Assembly: GCF_000817815.1 (NCBI RefSeq)
Contig: NZ_JPRD01000016.1
Span: 32,675 to 96,674 of the forward strand
Source of the DNA: Vibrio owensii CAIM 1854 = LMG 25443
GTDB lineage: Bacteria; Pseudomonadota; Gammaproteobacteria; Enterobacterales; Vibrionaceae
Length of the DNA stretch: 64,000 bases
Direction of reading: 5' to 3'
The notes under the pieces are model-generated. The model searched no databases, was not told the origin of the DNA, and was given only the letters and a program-made list of their open reading frames with translations. Below are positions 20,788 to 31,861 of this stretch, piece by piece. Position 1 is the stretch's first letter. The number at the start of each line of letters is the position of its first letter. Made by a program: the position numbers and the translations under genes.

Positions 20788-21663
20788 ATGGCAAATAATG
20801 TTTTAAACCGCTACCTATTTGAAGATCTTTCTGTACGTGGCGAGTTGGTTCAATTGGATGAAGCATACCAACGTATTATCTCCAGCAAGGAATATCCGGC
20901 AGCACTGCAAAAACTGTTGGGTGAGCTACTCGTTTCAACCACACTTTTAACTGCAACTTTGAAGTTCGAAGGCTCAATCACTATCCAACTACAAGGTGAT
21001 GGCCCTGTATCTTTGGCAGTCATCAACGGCGACCACGATCAGAAGATCCGTGGCGTAGCGCGTTGGGAAGGCGATATTGCTGATGACGCAACGCTGCATG
21101 AAATGATGGGTAAAGGTTACCTAGTGATCACCATCGAGCCGAAAAAAGGCGAACGCTACCAAGGCGTGGTTGGCCTAGAAGGTGAAACACTGGCTGACGT
21201 TATCGAAGGCTACTTCGCAAACTCAGAGCAGCTAAAAACGCGTTTGTGGATCCGCACTGGTGAGCACGAAGGCAAAAAGCATGCGGCAGGTATGATGATC
21301 CAGGTAATGCCAGACGGTACAGGTACACCTGAAGACTTTGAACACCTAGAACAACTAACAGCAACGGTTAAGAACGAAGAGCTGTTCACGCTACCAGCAA
21401 ATGAACTGCTTTACCGTCTATACAACCAAGACTCAGTTCGTCTATACGAGCCTCAACCGGTGGAATTCCACTGTGGTTGTTCTCGCGAGCGCAGTGGCGC
21501 GGCGATCATCACAGTTGATAAAACTGAAATTTATGACATTTTGGCGGAAGAAGGCACAATTTCTTTACATTGTGATTACTGCGGCACGTCATACACGTTC
21601 GACGAACCAGAAATTACCGAACTGTATACGCAAGCAACTTCCGGCAATAAAACCGTGCATTAA
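20788..21663 (+). CDS. hslO: Redox-regulated chaperone Hsp33
   Basis: A cytoplasmic holdase of 291 residues that is switched on when oxidants release zinc from four Cys residues. These are visible as Cys229, Cys231 (CGC) and Cys262, Cys265 (CDYC), in the spacing of the family. GAGGAAAG is placed 8 nt before the ATG. Second gene of the hslR-hslO unit, closed by a good terminator. Confidence 0.97.
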   Translation: MANNVLNRYLFEDLSVRGELVQLDEAYQRIISSKEYPAALQKLLGELLVSTTLLTATLKFEGSITIQLQGDGPVSLAVINGDHDQKIRGVARWEGDIADDATLHEMMGKGYLVITIEPKKGERYQGVVGLEGETLADVIEGYFANSEQLKTRLWIRTGEHEGKKHAAGMMIQVMPDGTGTPEDFEHLEQLTATVKNEELFTLPANELLYRLYNQDSVRLYEPQPVEFHCGCSRERSGAAIITVDKTEIYDILAEEGTISLHCDYCGTSYTFDEPEITELYTQATSGNKTVH

Positions 21664-21698
21664 TTTTCATAGCTTAACAAGCATGTAATTTACCTATC

Positions 21699-21726
21699 AA
21701 AAGGCCAGCATCACGCTGGCCTTTTT
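21699..21726 (+). terminator. Rho-independent terminator after hslO
   Basis: AAAAGGCCAGC and GCTGGCCTTTTT around the loop ATCAC. Confidence 0.9.
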
Positions 21727-22000
21727 GTGATCAAACCCTCGTATACCTTAGCCTCCCACGTAATAAAGCAACCGCTTAATTTTAAATAATTAATAATTCT
21801 TTTGCCCTAGCGCAAAGGTTTGCGGCCACGATAAACTATTCGCACCAATATGTGACGGGTTACCTAAAACCACACTGAAATCATGGATAATTTTTGAACT
21901 ATATCCCTGTTTTCTCCCCGCCCCGTTGCTAGCATGGTGAGCAGATAAAAATTAAAACATTCTTACAAAATCCCTACAAAAATCCTTATAAGGAGCACCT
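21727..22000 (+). promoter_or_regulatory. Upstream region of pckA
   Basis: About 270 bp of AT-rich DNA between the hslO terminator and pckA. TAAGGAG, 7 nt before the start codon, is the ribosome site. I see no convincing operator; TGTGACGGGTTACCTA at about 21851 resembles a CRP half-site only. The promoter itself could not be placed with confidence. Confidence 0.4.
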
Positions 22001-23629
22001 ATGACCGTTATGGAACATACAAAGGCTGCAACACTTGATCTAACCAAACACGGACTGCATAACGTTAAAGAGGTTGTTCGCAACCCAAGCTACGAAATGC
22101 TGTTTGAGGAAGAGACCCGTGCTGACCTAACAGGTTATGAACGTGGTGTGGTTACAGAACTCGGCGCGGTTGCCGTAGACACTGGTATCTTTACTGGTCG
22201 CTCACCAAAAGATAAGTACATTGTTAAAGATGCAACGACAGAAGAGCACATGTGGTGGACTTCTGACGCAGTGAAAAATGACAACAAACCAATCAACAAA
22301 GAAGTATGGGACGACCTAAAAGAGCTAGTGACCAACCAGCTTTCAGGCAAGCGTCTATTTGTGATTGACGGTTATTGTGGTGCAAACCCAGACACTCGTT
22401 TGAGCATTCGAGTGATCACAGAAGTAGCGTGGCAAGCGCACTTCGTGAAAAACATGTTCATTCGCCCAACAGAAGAAGAGTTGGCAACGTTTGAACCTGA
22501 TTTTGTGGTAATGAACGGTGCGAAGTGCACCAACGAGAAGTGGGAAGAGCATGGTCTAAACTCTGAAAACTTCACTGTGTTCAACCTAACAGAGCGCACT
22601 CAGTTGATCGGTGGTACTTGGTACGGCGGCGAAATGAAGAAAGGCATGTTCGCAATGATGAACTACTTCCTTCCGCTAAAAGACATCGCATCAATGCACT
22701 GTAGTGCAAACATGGGTGAAGAAGGCGATGTTGCGATCTTCTTCGGTCTATCTGGCACAGGTAAAACTACCCTATCAACTGATCCTAAACGTGCACTGAT
22801 TGGTGATGACGAGCACGGTTGGGATGACGACGGCGTGTTCAACTTCGAAGGTGGCTGTTACGCGAAAACCATCAAGCTATCAAAAGAAGCAGAGCCTGAT
22901 ATCTACAACGCCATCCGCCGTGATGCACTACTAGAGAACGTAACAGTTCGTAGCGATGGTTCTATCGACTTTGATGATGGTTCTAAGACTGAGAACACTC
23001 GTGTGTCTTACCCACTGCATCACATCGACAACATCGTTAAGCCAGTATCGAAAGCTGGTCACGCAAACAAAGTGATTTTCCTATCGGCTGATGCGTTCGG
23101 CGTACTTCCTCCGGTTTCTAAACTGACTCCTGAACAAACTAAGTACCACTTCTTGTCTGGCTTTACCGCTAAACTAGCAGGTACTGAGCGTGGCATCACT
23201 GAACCAACACCAACGTTCTCAGCGTGTTTCGGCGCAGCGTTCCTAACTCTACACCCAACTAAGTACGCAGAAGTGCTAGTGAAACGTATGGAAGCTGCGG
23301 GCGCAGAAGCTTACCTAGTCAACACTGGTTGGAATGGCAGCGGCAAACGTATCTCTATCCAAGATACACGCGGCATCATTGATGCGATCCTTGATGGCTC
23401 AATTGAAGAAGCGAAAACTAAGCACATTCCAATCTTCAACCTAGAAGTGCCAACTTCGCTACCAGCTGTGGATCCAAGCATCCTTGACCCACGTGATACC
23501 TACGTTGACCCACTACAATGGGAAAGCAAAGCGAAAGACTTGGCAGAGCGCTTCATCAACAACTTTGATAAGTACACTGACAACGCAGAAGGCAAATCAC
23601 TAGTGGCAGCAGGCCCTCAGCTAGACTAA
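22001..23629 (+). CDS. pckA: Phosphoenolpyruvate carboxykinase (ATP)
   Basis: Gluconeogenic enzyme turning oxaloacetate and ATP into PEP and CO2; 542 residues. The P-loop kinase-1a motif [11 protein letters not shown] is at 249-259, followed by the PEPCK-specific kinase-2 segment ([13 protein letters not shown]) near 268-280. The N-terminal Arg-rich substrate site ([10 protein letters not shown]) is at 65-74. It is a single-gene unit with its own terminator. Confidence 0.97.
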   Translation: MTVMEHTKAATLDLTKHGLHNVKEVVRNPSYEMLFEEETRADLTGYERGVVTELGAVAVDTGIFTGRSPKDKYIVKDATTEEHMWWTSDAVKNDNKPINKEVWDDLKELVTNQLSGKRLFVIDGYCGANPDTRLSIRVITEVAWQAHFVKNMFIRPTEEELATFEPDFVVMNGAKCTNEKWEEHGLNSENFTVFNLTERTQLIGGTWYGGEMKKGMFAMMNYFLPLKDIASMHCSANMGEEGDVAIFFGLSGTGKTTLSTDPKRALIGDDEHGWDDDGVFNFEGGCYAKTIKLSKEAEPDIYNAIRRDALLENVTVRSDGSIDFDDGSKTENTRVSYPLHHIDNIVKPVSKAGHANKVIFLSADAFGVLPPVSKLTPEQTKYHFLSGFTAKLAGTERGITEPTPTFSACFGAAFLTLHPTKYAEVLVKRMEAAGAEAYLVNTGWNGSGKRISIQDTRGIIDAILDGSIEEAKTKHIPIFNLEVPTSLPAVDPSILDPRDTYVDPLQWESKAKDLAERFINNFDKYTDNAEGKSLVAAGPQLD

Positions 23630-23673
23630 GCCACTCGCCAAGCCTTCGTGACTTAGCTACAAAAATAATCTTC

Positions 23674-23698
23674 AAGCCCCTCTTTTGAGGGGCTTTTT
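23674..23698 (+). terminator. Rho-independent terminator after pckA
   Basis: AAGCCCCTC with GAGGGGCTT, then TTTAT. Confidence 0.88.
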
Positions 23699-23789
23699 AT
23701 TGAATCCAACCAGAGATTGATACAAGCTTAAGCCTATCTAAGTAAGTCGATACTCACTTACTCCAATTTACAGACAGGTTTTGGCAGGG

Positions 23790-25973
23790 ATGAAAACAGC
23801 AGGTCGAACTCTACTTCTTATCGTCATACTGGCAATCGCGATTCCAGCCGTCTTTGTGGGCATGCTGACCACCTCTTACTCTCGTCAAACGTGGAACCTG
23901 CTTTCTGATCTCGTCGACTTGCCACTGCAAGCAGACAACGTTCAATACGAGTTTCCCTACCACCTAACCCTTAGTGGGATAGCGACCAAACAAGACAAAT
24001 TGCCGTTCATAGAGCAAGTCGACCTATGGCTAAACCCTGATGTTCGTCGCGATGGGAAATGGATTGTCGATAGCCTGTTGATTGATGGACTGAGCCTACA
24101 GCAAGGTATGCCAACAATGCCAAAGCTCAACAATGTCTACTTCCATCAAATCGCCTTGAAGAACATCGATTACGCCGATGATGCATTCAGCATTAATGGT
24201 TTGAACGTCCAAATCCAAGACCCTACTTGGTCGAGTGACACGCAGCAAATGCCTTATGGTGAGGTTCAGCTCTCTGCCGAACAATTGTATTGGAATGGTG
24301 AAGCTTTCAATAAACTGCTTGTCGATGTGGACTACAAACCGCAAGACAGCACACTTTATGGCGCATCGTTTAAATGGCGTGGCAGTGAAGTCTCTGGTCA
24401 AGGCGAACAATACCCACAAGGTTGGTCGTTGATTAACGTGACCGTTGATAAGCTGAAAATCGACAATCTACAACTGCAATCCTTACTCGCCAAACCATGG
24501 CAAGCGTTGCCCGTTAATATTAACCATATCAACAGCCTCGATCTGCTCAATGCGGATATCGAATACGGAGACTGGCATTGGCAAAACCTTGAGTTATCGG
24601 TAGAAAACGCTTCGCTCCCGCTGTCATTGTGGAGCACAACGGCGCAGATTTCCCTGCAAGCTGACAGTGTCAGTTTCCAAGACCAAACCGCGGTTGAGCC
24701 TCGTTTAAACGCCCAACTCAAGCCAGGGGCTGTCAAATTGCAAGAACTGAGCTTGAATTGGCAGCAAGGTAGCGTTCAGGTATCTGGTGACTTCGAACCT
24801 GACCATTGGAAAATCAACAATGCGACCATCAGCGGCTTGAAATGGGCTATCCAACCAGATGACAAGGCCGACTGGTGGCAAAAAGCCACAGAGAAGCTCC
24901 AGCAAGTCGATGTGAAGCAGTTAGAAATAAAACGCAGCCAAGTCATCCAGTTATCCAAACAACCTTACTGGCAGCTTTCTGGCTTGAATTTGGAAGGTGA
25001 CCAGCTCGAAGTAAAACACAACAACGGTCACTGGGGCATTTGGAGCGGTAAGCTTGATGCCAGCGTTGTCAACGCGAGTTACGACCAAGTCATCACCTCA
25101 CACGCAGCGATTTCAACCCAGAGTGAAAACGGCTTCTGGCAACTAACACGTTTATTTGCCCCTCTGGAGCAAGGCTATATTGAAGGCTTAGGTCAAATCG
25201 ATCTCAGCACCACCAGCCAACCTTGGGCGCTTAACCTCAATGCGGATGGTATTCCCCTGCAATTACTTCATCCATACTTACCAACGGCACTTGCGGTCAA
25301 TGGCTTCTCTGACTTAAGTCTTGATTTAAAAGGCTTGGCAGGCGATCAAAACATGCTTGCTTACAGCTTGTCAGGAGAAGTGGAAGCTAACCTACGCGAT
25401 ACCACCTTGAAGTCACAAGCAGATGATTCGCTCAAGGCAATTACCTTCAGCCCATTGCGCTTAGAGGCTCAGCGCGGCGAAGTGAAGCTAGAACCTGTGA
25501 CCATTTCAGGCAAAGCTATCTCAGGTAAGCTATCTGGAGAGTTTGATATGGCGAACAACCCACTGAGCGGTGTGAGCTATCAACTTAAAGAATCGTGTGG
25601 AATGATTAAAGGTGATGTACTGAGTGGCGAAGTGGAAACAAATGAGTGCTTAAACAAACCAAAGCAGGCAGAGCCAGTGGAACCAGAACAGAGCGCTCCC
25701 GAAACAACCGGCGTTACAAACATCGACGCAATCAACATCGAACAACCTGAAGAAGAGTTAAGTGAGGAAGTGGCAGAAGAAAAAGAGTCGACCACTGGTG
25801 CGCACTCTGAAGAGCAACTTATCACAGAACAAAAAGACTCTGACCTTGTAGAAAAATCATCGAAAGAAAGCGAAAACTCAGCTATCAATGAAACCAAGGC
25901 AGAACAAGGCGCACCTGAAAACCAAGATGCGCCGCAAGAAATACCAAATTCTGAGAATCTAACAGCTGAGTAA
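23790..25973 (+). CDS. AsmA family protein with acidic C-terminal tail
   Basis: An inner-membrane-anchored periplasmic protein of 727 residues. It has one N-terminal membrane segment (residues about 7-28, TLLLIVILAIAIPAVFVGML) and a long body of short beta-rich repeats of the AsmA type; relatives act in lipid transport or outer-membrane biogenesis. The last 110 residues are very rich in Glu, Ser, Gln and Pro with no hydrophobic core, unlike the rest. An in-frame TTG three codons upstream exists, but the ATG is preferred. Its end overlaps the convergent fabY-like gene by 15 bp. Substrate unknown. Confidence 0.82.
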   Translation: MKTAGRTLLLIVILAIAIPAVFVGMLTTSYSRQTWNLLSDLVDLPLQADNVQYEFPYHLTLSGIATKQDKLPFIEQVDLWLNPDVRRDGKWIVDSLLIDGLSLQQGMPTMPKLNNVYFHQIALKNIDYADDAFSINGLNVQIQDPTWSSDTQQMPYGEVQLSAEQLYWNGEAFNKLLVDVDYKPQDSTLYGASFKWRGSEVSGQGEQYPQGWSLINVTVDKLKIDNLQLQSLLAKPWQALPVNINHINSLDLLNADIEYGDWHWQNLELSVENASLPLSLWSTTAQISLQADSVSFQDQTAVEPRLNAQLKPGAVKLQELSLNWQQGSVQVSGDFEPDHWKINNATISGLKWAIQPDDKADWWQKATEKLQQVDVKQLEIKRSQVIQLSKQPYWQLSGLNLEGDQLEVKHNNGHWGIWSGKLDASVVNASYDQVITSHAAISTQSENGFWQLTRLFAPLEQGYIEGLGQIDLSTTSQPWALNLNADGIPLQLLHPYLPTALAVNGFSDLSLDLKGLAGDQNMLAYSLSGEVEANLRDTTLKSQADDSLKAITFSPLRLEAQRGEVKLEPVTISGKAISGKLSGEFDMANNPLSGVSYQLKESCGMIKGDVLSGEVETNECLNKPKQAEPVEPEQSAPETTGVTNIDAINIEQPEEELSEEVAEEKESTTGAHSEEQLITEQKDSDLVEKSSKESENSAINETKAEQGAPENQDAPQEIPNSENLTAE

Positions 25974-26876
25974 TTTAGAGTAATTCGGCAGTAGCATGTA
26001 CGTACCGACAAAATCCACCGCTGGCACATCTCCACTGTAAATCACTACGTGGATAACGATACGCGCTTTACGCCCTGAAGCGAGCCTATCCAAGTCACCA
26101 CTAATGCCATCTAATGACGTGCTCGCGACTGGGTTCTCTTCAACAGGATGGCGATAACGAATCGAGCTATCCGCCAACACAATATCACCGTGCAAACCGC
26201 GTTCTTTCATCAGCAACCACGTCATGCCCCAACCAGTTAGCGTTGCTAAGGTAAACGCAGAGCCTGCAAACATGGTGTTATGCGGGTTCAGGTTAGGGTT
26301 GAGCTGCGCGCTGCATTCAAACTGATAACCAGTGTACTGGTTGATTTTGATGCCCATTTTGTCTGCAATCGGGATCTGCGCCTCCCAACGTTGCTGCAGC
26401 TCAGTACACCAATCTGGGCGACGCAATACATCGGCCATCGGATCAAGCTGTTTGACCATTTGTTGGTGACGCACAGGGCCACGCTCGTCGGTCAGTTCGC
26501 CGCGACGCTCAAAGCCATTCTTTTCATAGAAAGCAATCGCGTCTTCACGGGCATTGCATACCAGACGCTTCGCCCCTTCCTGACGAGCTAACGACTCAAG
26601 CGCCACCAGCACTAATGAACCCATGCCTTTGCTACGACGATTGTTCTTCACCGCCATGTAGCGGATCTGACCATCATTATCTGGGGTAATGTATAAACGA
26701 CCAATCGCCATCGGACGACCACGACTGTCGGTAATCATACGGTGATGGCTCATGCCATCGTACTCATCACGCTCGGAGCCTACTGGCATACGCCAAGGTT
26801 CGCGCAGCAACTGCCAACGAAATTGATAGTACTTGTTGAGCTGATTTTCTGTTTTTGGAGTTATGAGTTTGAACAT
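25959..26876 (-). CDS. fabY: Bifunctional GNAT acetyltransferase / hotdog thioesterase, YiiD (FabY)-like
   Basis: A two-domain protein of 305 residues. The N-terminal part (about 1-140) is a GNAT acetyltransferase (YMAVKNNRRSKGMGSLVLVA acetyl-CoA loop). The C-terminal part (about 165-305) is a hotdog thioesterase domain (LNPNLNPHNTMFAGSAFTLA). The architecture and position next to dtd and yihY match E. coli yiiD, later named fabY for a proposed role in starting fatty acid synthesis. AAGGA 5 nt before the ATG fixes the start; a longer in-frame version 21 codons upstream lacks support. Third gene of yihY-dtd-fabY. Confidence 0.88.
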   Translation of the reverse strand: MFKLITPKTENQLNKYYQFRWQLLREPWRMPVGSERDEYDGMSHHRMITDSRGRPMAIGRLYITPDNDGQIRYMAVKNNRRSKGMGSLVLVALESLARQEGAKRLVCNAREDAIAFYEKNGFERRGELTDERGPVRHQQMVKQLDPMADVLRRPDWCTELQQRWEAQIPIADKMGIKINQYTGYQFECSAQLNPNLNPHNTMFAGSAFTLATLTGWGMTWLLMKERGLHGDIVLADSSIRYRHPVEENPVASTSLDGISGDLDRLASGRKARIVIHVVIYSGDVPAVDFVGTYMLLPNYSKLLSC

Positions 26877-26924
26877 ATCAATCCTTTGAAAGTACAAATC
26901 AAATGAAAGCCTTAGAGGAAAATA

Positions 26925-26949
26925 CCCAAGCAAATTCAATTTACTTGGG
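26925..26949 (-). repeat. Hairpin between dtd and fabY (weak terminator-like)
   Basis: CCCAAG-C-AAAT on the left pairs with ATTT-A-CTTGGG on the right around a 3-nt loop, with one C/A mismatch. On the minus strand it is followed by TATTTTCC. The sequence resembles the larger inverted repeat at 50903-50961. Confidence 0.5.
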
Positions 26950-26984
26950 CTTAAAGCTTAGACCATGATGTTGTGGTTGCCAGA

Positions 26985-27419
26985 TTAGACCTGTAGCCAA
27001 AAAGTCACTGGACCGTCATTAATTAATGACACTTTCATATCCGCTGCGAAGCGGCCGCGTTGTGTTGGCAGTTCTTGCTCACACAAGTCAGAGAAGTAGT
27101 CATACAGACGTTCTGCATCCGCAGGGTGCGCGCCTCGAGAGAAGCCTGCGCGAGTGCCTTTTTTGGTATCCGCTGGTAACGTAAATTGAGACACCACCAA
27201 AACCTGACCGTTCACTTGTTTAACGTTAAGGTTCATTTTGCCTTCATCGTCTTCAAACACACGATAGGTAGTTACGCGCTCCATCAAACGTTTTGCTTTT
27301 GCTTCATCATCGTCCTTTTCTACACCAAGTAGAACAAGTAGACCTTGGTCGATTTCACCGACAACTTCACCGTCTACACGAACGGCGGCTTCACTGACTC
27401 GTTGAATTAGCGCTATCAC
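26985..27419 (-). CDS. dtd: D-aminoacyl-tRNA deacylase
   Basis: Frees tRNA from wrongly attached D-amino acids (and glycine from tRNA-Ala); 144 residues from the GTG at 27419, the standard length with the usual opening [10 protein letters not shown]. The catalytic-pocket signatures are present: SQFTLPAD near 78-85 and the cross-subunit GP motif [11 protein letters not shown] at the C-terminus. The start lies inside the end of yihY (29-bp overlap), so it is probably translated from a coupled message. An in-frame ATG six codons earlier is less likely. Confidence 0.95.
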   Translation of the reverse strand: MIALIQRVSEAAVRVDGEVVGEIDQGLLVLLGVEKDDDEAKAKRLMERVTTYRVFEDDEGKMNLNVKQVNGQVLVVSQFTLPADTKKGTRAGFSRGAHPADAERLYDYFSDLCEQELPTQRGRFAADMKVSLINDGPVTFWLQV

Positions 27420-28335
27420 GACTCTCGCTTCCTTCATCTGTTAATTGCAATTCAGCGGTCGAGTGTATCATTTCTAGGTCGTCACTCCAGTGCTCTCTTT
27501 CGCCAAGAGCAGCAGTCACTTCTGCGCCAATCAATACGATCAGCCAACACAAATACACCCACACAAACAGGATAGGAATCGCAGCGAGCGCACCGTAAAT
27601 CAGCTGATATGACGGGAATTGAGTAATATAGAAGGCAAAGCCTTTCTTACTCAATTCAAACAACACAGCGGCAATGGCAGCGCCAACCGCGCCATGGGAT
27701 AGATAAACCTTTTTGTTTGGTACTAAGAAGTACAGCCCCATGAACGCAAAGAAGGAAAGCAGTAAAGGTAACCAACGTAAAAACAGGTTATACGCGCCAG
27801 ATAAGGTTTCGTTTTCAATCAGCTTTAGCGATGTCACATAGGAAGTTGCAGCAATACTCGCGCCCACTAAGATAGGGCCAAGCGTCAACACCATCCAATA
27901 CATAGAGAAAGAGAACACAGGACGACGTTTGTCTTTCACTCGCCAAATGTAGTTTAAGTTTTTGTCGATATTCGAAATCAGCATCAAAGCCGCAACAAAC
28001 AAAAATGCACCACCCACGGCGGTCATTTTGCCTGTGTTTGAGACAAACTCTTGTAGCGCAGTTCTTACTGCATCTCCAGAAGCTGGGACAAAGTTATCAA
28101 TGATGTAGCCTTGCAAGGTTTCACCTGCATTCTCAAACACCGGAAACTTCGACAATATCGATAAAAGTACCGTCAACATTGGCACAATAGACAACAAAGT
28201 GATGTAAGCTAGATAGCCTGCATTAACGTTAACGCGATCGTGCGTCATACGCTTGAGCAAATATTTGAAAAACGCGACGCTCCCCGGCACGAGCTTGCTC
28301 AATCTCACCTTGTAACTCTCTGATAACTGGTTCAT
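27391..28335 (-). CDS. yihY: YihY/BrkB family inner-membrane protein
   Basis: A polytopic membrane protein of 314 residues with about six membrane segments (for example [18 protein letters not shown] near 44-61, [20 protein letters not shown] near 245-265). The YihY family was once wrongly called ribonuclease BN; its transport or envelope role is not settled. First gene of a likely yihY-dtd-fabY operon and divergent from the DUF2959 lipoprotein gene. Confidence 0.9.
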   Translation of the reverse strand: MNQLSESYKVRLSKLVPGSVAFFKYLLKRMTHDRVNVNAGYLAYITLLSIVPMLTVLLSILSKFPVFENAGETLQGYIIDNFVPASGDAVRTALQEFVSNTGKMTAVGGAFLFVAALMLISNIDKNLNYIWRVKDKRRPVFSFSMYWMVLTLGPILVGASIAATSYVTSLKLIENETLSGAYNLFLRWLPLLLSFFAFMGLYFLVPNKKVYLSHGAVGAAIAAVLFELSKKGFAFYITQFPSYQLIYGALAAIPILFVWVYLCWLIVLIGAEVTAALGEREHWSDDLEMIHSTAELQLTDEGSESRDSANSTSQ

Positions 28336-28370
28336 AGTTCATCCCATAAATTAGCGTCGAGGACATAAGA

Positions 28371-29012
28371 ATGCCTTATTTATTAGCAATTGTACTATCA
28401 ATTTTCACTTTGACAGGATGTCAGTCCGCATATTATTCAGCAATGGAACAAGTGGGTTACCACAAACGTGACATTATGGTTGATCGCGTAGAAGACGCCA
28501 AAGAATCGCAACAAGACGCACAAGAAGAGTTCACCAGTGCTTTAGAAGCCCTTTCTGCTCTAACCAACTTTGACAGCGGTGAACTAGAAAGCGTCTACAA
28601 CAACATTAACGATAAATACGAAGACAGCGAAAAAGCGGCGCAAGATGTGCGTGACCGCATTGCTGCAATTGAAGATGTGTCGGATGCTCTGTTTGAGGAA
28701 TGGCAAGGCGAATTAGACCTGTACACCAGTGCGAAACTACGTCGCTCTAGCGAACAGAAACTGCGTGAGACAAAAGCATCTTACAAAACCATGCTTAGCG
28801 CGATGAAGCGTGCGGAAGACAAGATGACGCCAGTATTGAACACACTGCGTGACAACACGCTTTATCTAAAGCATAACTTGAACGCAAGCGCGATTGGCTC
28901 ATTGAAAGGTGAATTCTCTAGCCTAGAGAAAGACATCCAATACGCGATTAAGCAGATGAATGCTGCGATTGCTGAGTCAGATAAGTTCTTGCAGCAACTG
29001 AATCAAAAGTAA
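28371..29012 (+). CDS. DUF2959 family lipoprotein
   Basis: A 213-residue predicted lipoprotein: hydrophobic signal (YLLAIVLSIF) and lipobox LTGC with the acylated Cys at residue 17. The mature part is almost entirely helical and charged (heptad-like stretches over about 40-210), suggesting coiled coils in the periplasm. I assign it to DUF2959 from the recognisable opening after the Cys (QSAYYSAMEQVGYHKRDI). Function unknown. Single gene with its own terminator. Confidence 0.82.
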   Translation: MPYLLAIVLSIFTLTGCQSAYYSAMEQVGYHKRDIMVDRVEDAKESQQDAQEEFTSALEALSALTNFDSGELESVYNNINDKYEDSEKAAQDVRDRIAAIEDVSDALFEEWQGELDLYTSAKLRRSSEQKLRETKASYKTMLSAMKRAEDKMTPVLNTLRDNTLYLKHNLNASAIGSLKGEFSSLEKDIQYAIKQMNAAIAESDKFLQQLNQK

Positions 29013-29021
29013 TTCGATAAA

Positions 29022-29046
29022 GCCTCCTCCTCGTGAGGAGGTTTTA
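29022..29046 (+). terminator. Rho-independent terminator after the DUF2959 gene
   Basis: CCTCCTC with GAGGAGG around a short loop, followed by TTTTA. Confidence 0.75.
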
Positions 29047-29102
29047 CTATCTAGCGACCAAAACTCATTTCTTCGCTAGGTGTGCTGAATACCTACCGAG
29101 CT

Positions 29103-29657
29103 CTAATCACCTTTCTCACCTTCCACCTCGGCCACTAAGCCCATTACTTGTCGAACAAACGCCACTCGTTCTTCCACACTTCCCCATGGTACTTCGACTA
29201 CTTCGTAACCCAGTTCCACATAGGTATCGACTAGGGTTTGATGGATTTGCAAGGCCTCTTCAAAGCTATGTGGGCGCACATCATCTTGAACATAGATAGA
29301 GGCCTCAGGCCGACAAGTAAGCACCTTACTTTGGAACCCAGTACTCTCGGTCAAGAAGGCTTGCTCCACAGGACAGCCGCCTACTTGTAGGTATGCCACG
29401 ATGTCTGGGATAGCACGGTCAACAAAAGCGACCGGATGATTCAGCGCTTCTCGCTTTTGCTTGCCCATTAACTCAAGGCATAAGTTGGCAAACTCAGGTA
29501 GGTTGGTCCAAGGCAAGACGCCGTTGTCCAACTGACTTTGCTGCTCAATTAAGGTGCGAGAGCCCTCAGCAAAGATGGCGTACCCCAACTCTCCCAACGC
29601 ATTCAATAAGGTGGTTTTGCCCGCTCCGGGACCACCCGTAATCACGATTGGCTTCAT
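29103..29657 (-). CDS. Small AAA_28-type NTPase
   Basis: A soluble P-loop protein of 184 residues. Walker A is GGPGAGKTT at residues 8-16; VAFVDRAIPDIVAYL near 75 fits the Walker B-like position of AAA_28 (NadR/kinase-like) proteins. Its substrate is unknown; relatives are often annotated ATPase or nucleoside/nucleotide kinase. It follows typA on the same strand but is separated from it by the typA terminator, so it may be read by read-through or have its own promoter. Confidence 0.78.
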   Translation of the reverse strand: MKPIVITGGPGAGKTTLLNALGELGYAIFAEGSRTLIEQQSQLDNGVLPWTNLPEFANLCLELMGKQKREALNHPVAFVDRAIPDIVAYLQVGGCPVEQAFLTESTGFQSKVLTCRPEASIYVQDDVRPHSFEEALQIHQTLVDTYVELGYEVVEVPWGSVEERVAFVRQVMGLVAEVEGEKGD

Positions 29658-29675
29658 AGCCTCATTCCTTTAAAT

Positions 29676-29706
29676 ACAAAAAAACCCGAGCGAAACTCGG
29701 GTTTTT
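29676..29706 (-). terminator. Rho-independent terminator after typA
   Basis: On the minus strand: AAAAACCCGAG, loop TTTCG, CTCGGGTTTTTTT. The poly-T tract and 8-bp GC-rich stem are clear, and an A-run on the other side makes it bidirectional. Confidence 0.88.
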
Positions 29707-29730
29707 CTAAATAGAATCCGTTACAGCAGA

Positions 29731-31560
29731 TTATTTTGCTGAACGTGAAGCACGCTTACGATCGCTTTCCGTTAGGAATTTCTTACGGATACGGATGCTT
29801 TCAGGCGTTACTTCTACTAGTTCGTCATCATCGATGAACTCTAGTGCTTGCTCAAGAGTCATCTTGATTGGCGGAGTAAGAACCTGTGCGTCATCTGTAC
29901 CAGATGCACGAACGTTAGTTAGCTGCTTACCTTTCAGTGCGTTTACTGTTAGGTCGTTGTCGCGGCTGTGAATACCGATAACCATACCTTCGTAAACTTC
30001 AACACCGTGACCGATGAATAGACGACCACGTTCTTGTAGGTTAAACAGTGCGTTTGTTAGCGCTTTACCCATCGCGTTCGCGATTAGTACACCGTTAACA
30101 CGTTGACCGATGTTACCGCCTTTGTGTGGGCCGTAGTGGTCAAATGTATGGTATAGAAGACCAGAACCTGAAGTCAGTGTCATGAACTCAGTTTGGAAAC
30201 CGATAAGACCACGTGATGGCATTTCGAAGTCCATACGTACACGGCCTTTACCATCTGGAGACATGTCTTTCAGCTCACCTTTACGTAGGCCGATGTTCTC
30301 CATGATGCCGCCTTGGTGCTCTTCCATAACGTCGATCGTTACAATTTCGAACGGTTCCATTAGCTGACCATCTTCTTCTTTGATGATTACTTCTGGACGA
30401 GATACAGCAAGCTCGAAGCCTTCACGACGCATGTTTTCGATAAGGATAGAAAGGTGAAGTTCACCACGGCCTGATACGCGGAATTTGTCTGGATCGTCTG
30501 TTTGCTCAACACGTAGTGCAACGTTGTGTACCAATTCTTTCTCTAGACGCTCAAGGATGTTACGTGAAGTCACGAACTTACCTTCTTTACCAGCGAATGG
30601 AGACGTGTTTACTTGGAACGTCATCGTTACTGTTGGTTCATCAACAGATAGCGCAGGTAGTGCTTCTACAGCGTTTTGTGCACAGATAGTGTCAGAGATT
30701 TTTAGCTCACCAAGGCCAGTGATTGCAACGATATCACCTGCGTTCGCTTGCTCAACTTCGTGACGATCTAGGCCTAGGTAGCCCATTACTGTACCCACTT
30801 TACCGTTGCGAGTTTTACCGTCAGCACCGATAACTGTTACTTGTTGGTTTGGCTTAACGCTACCACGAGTTACACGAGCAACACCGATAACACCAACGTA
30901 AGAGCTGTAATCTAGCTGAGAAACTTGCATCTGTAGAGGACCGTCTAGGTCAACTTGAGGTGCCGTTACTTCTTCAACGATAGTTTGGAACAGTGGTTCC
31001 ATGTTCTCGCCAGTTTCGCCTTCTTCTAGCGCAGCCCAACCGTTAAGTGCTGAAGCGTAAACTACTTTAAAGTCTAGCTGTTCGTCAGTTGCACCTAGGT
31101 TGTCGAATAGGTCGAATACTTGGTCCATAACCCAATCAGGACGAGCACCAGGACGGTCAATCTTGTTGATTACAACGATTGGCTTAAGACCGTGCGCGAA
31201 TGCTTTTTGAGTTACGAAACGCGTTTGCGGCATTGGGCCGTCAACTGCGTCAACGATAAGTAGTACTGAATCTACCATCGACATGATACGTTCTACTTCA
31301 CCACCGAAGTCCGCGTGTCCCGGAGTATCTACGATGTTGATGCGGTAGTCATTCCAGTTAATTGCTGTGTTTTTAGCAAGAATGGTAATGCCACGCTCTT
31401 TCTCAATGTCGTTCGAGTCCATGACTCGCTCTTCAGCTTCACCGCGAGACTCTAGCGTGCCTGATTGTTGTAGCAGCTTGTCAACCAACGTTGTTTTACC
31501 GTGGTCAACGTGCGCGATAATCGCGATATTTCTTAATTTATCAATCTGTGGAGTAGCCAT
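29731..31560 (-). CDS. typA: Ribosome-associated translational GTPase TypA/BipA
   Basis: A translational GTPase of 609 residues that helps 50S assembly and stress adaptation, notably at low temperature. G1 is AHVDHGKTT at 16-24, G3 is [10 protein letters not shown] near 76-85, and G4 is [10 protein letters not shown] near 130-139. Domains resembling EF-G II, III and V follow, then the BipA-specific C-terminal domain. It is divergent from glnA, as in E. coli. Confidence 0.97.
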   Translation of the reverse strand: MATPQIDKLRNIAIIAHVDHGKTTLVDKLLQQSGTLESRGEAEERVMDSNDIEKERGITILAKNTAINWNDYRINIVDTPGHADFGGEVERIMSMVDSVLLIVDAVDGPMPQTRFVTQKAFAHGLKPIVVINKIDRPGARPDWVMDQVFDLFDNLGATDEQLDFKVVYASALNGWAALEEGETGENMEPLFQTIVEEVTAPQVDLDGPLQMQVSQLDYSSYVGVIGVARVTRGSVKPNQQVTVIGADGKTRNGKVGTVMGYLGLDRHEVEQANAGDIVAITGLGELKISDTICAQNAVEALPALSVDEPTVTMTFQVNTSPFAGKEGKFVTSRNILERLEKELVHNVALRVEQTDDPDKFRVSGRGELHLSILIENMRREGFELAVSRPEVIIKEEDGQLMEPFEIVTIDVMEEHQGGIMENIGLRKGELKDMSPDGKGRVRMDFEMPSRGLIGFQTEFMTLTSGSGLLYHTFDHYGPHKGGNIGQRVNGVLIANAMGKALTNALFNLQERGRLFIGHGVEVYEGMVIGIHSRDNDLTVNALKGKQLTNVRASGTDDAQVLTPPIKMTLEQALEFIDDDELVEVTPESIRIRKKFLTESDRKRASRSAK

Positions 31561-31861
31561 GGATATTGATTCACTTAGATAGATGAAATGCCCCCATGCC
31601 GAGAACGGGTGCTCTCTGGCGACATTTGCTGATTAAAAAAACGGCCATAATGTACCAGATTTTAGCAAAAAGCCTAGAAATATGTGATCTACTCCTTAGC
31701 TTTTCTATCAATTTTACGCTTAGCGCCCACTTTCTTCCGTTACTCGAATTGATTCAACGCAATTTTATTCCAATCGTTGCTTATTACAAATTGACTCTTG
31801 CTCAAAATCTGGGCTAGATAAGCAACGTGATTGTCACATTGTGGTGCAATAATTTAAATTA

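Noticed and set aside
21851..21866. CRP site before pckA
   Set aside because: TGTGA half only; the second half matches poorly.
29033..29299. 88-codon plus-strand open frame
   Set aside because: Antisense to the P-loop NTPase gene and begins in the terminator of the DUF2959 gene.
31596..31817. 73-codon open frame between typA and glnA
   Set aside because: AT-rich, no ribosome site, lies in the typA promoter region; low-complexity hydrophobic translation.
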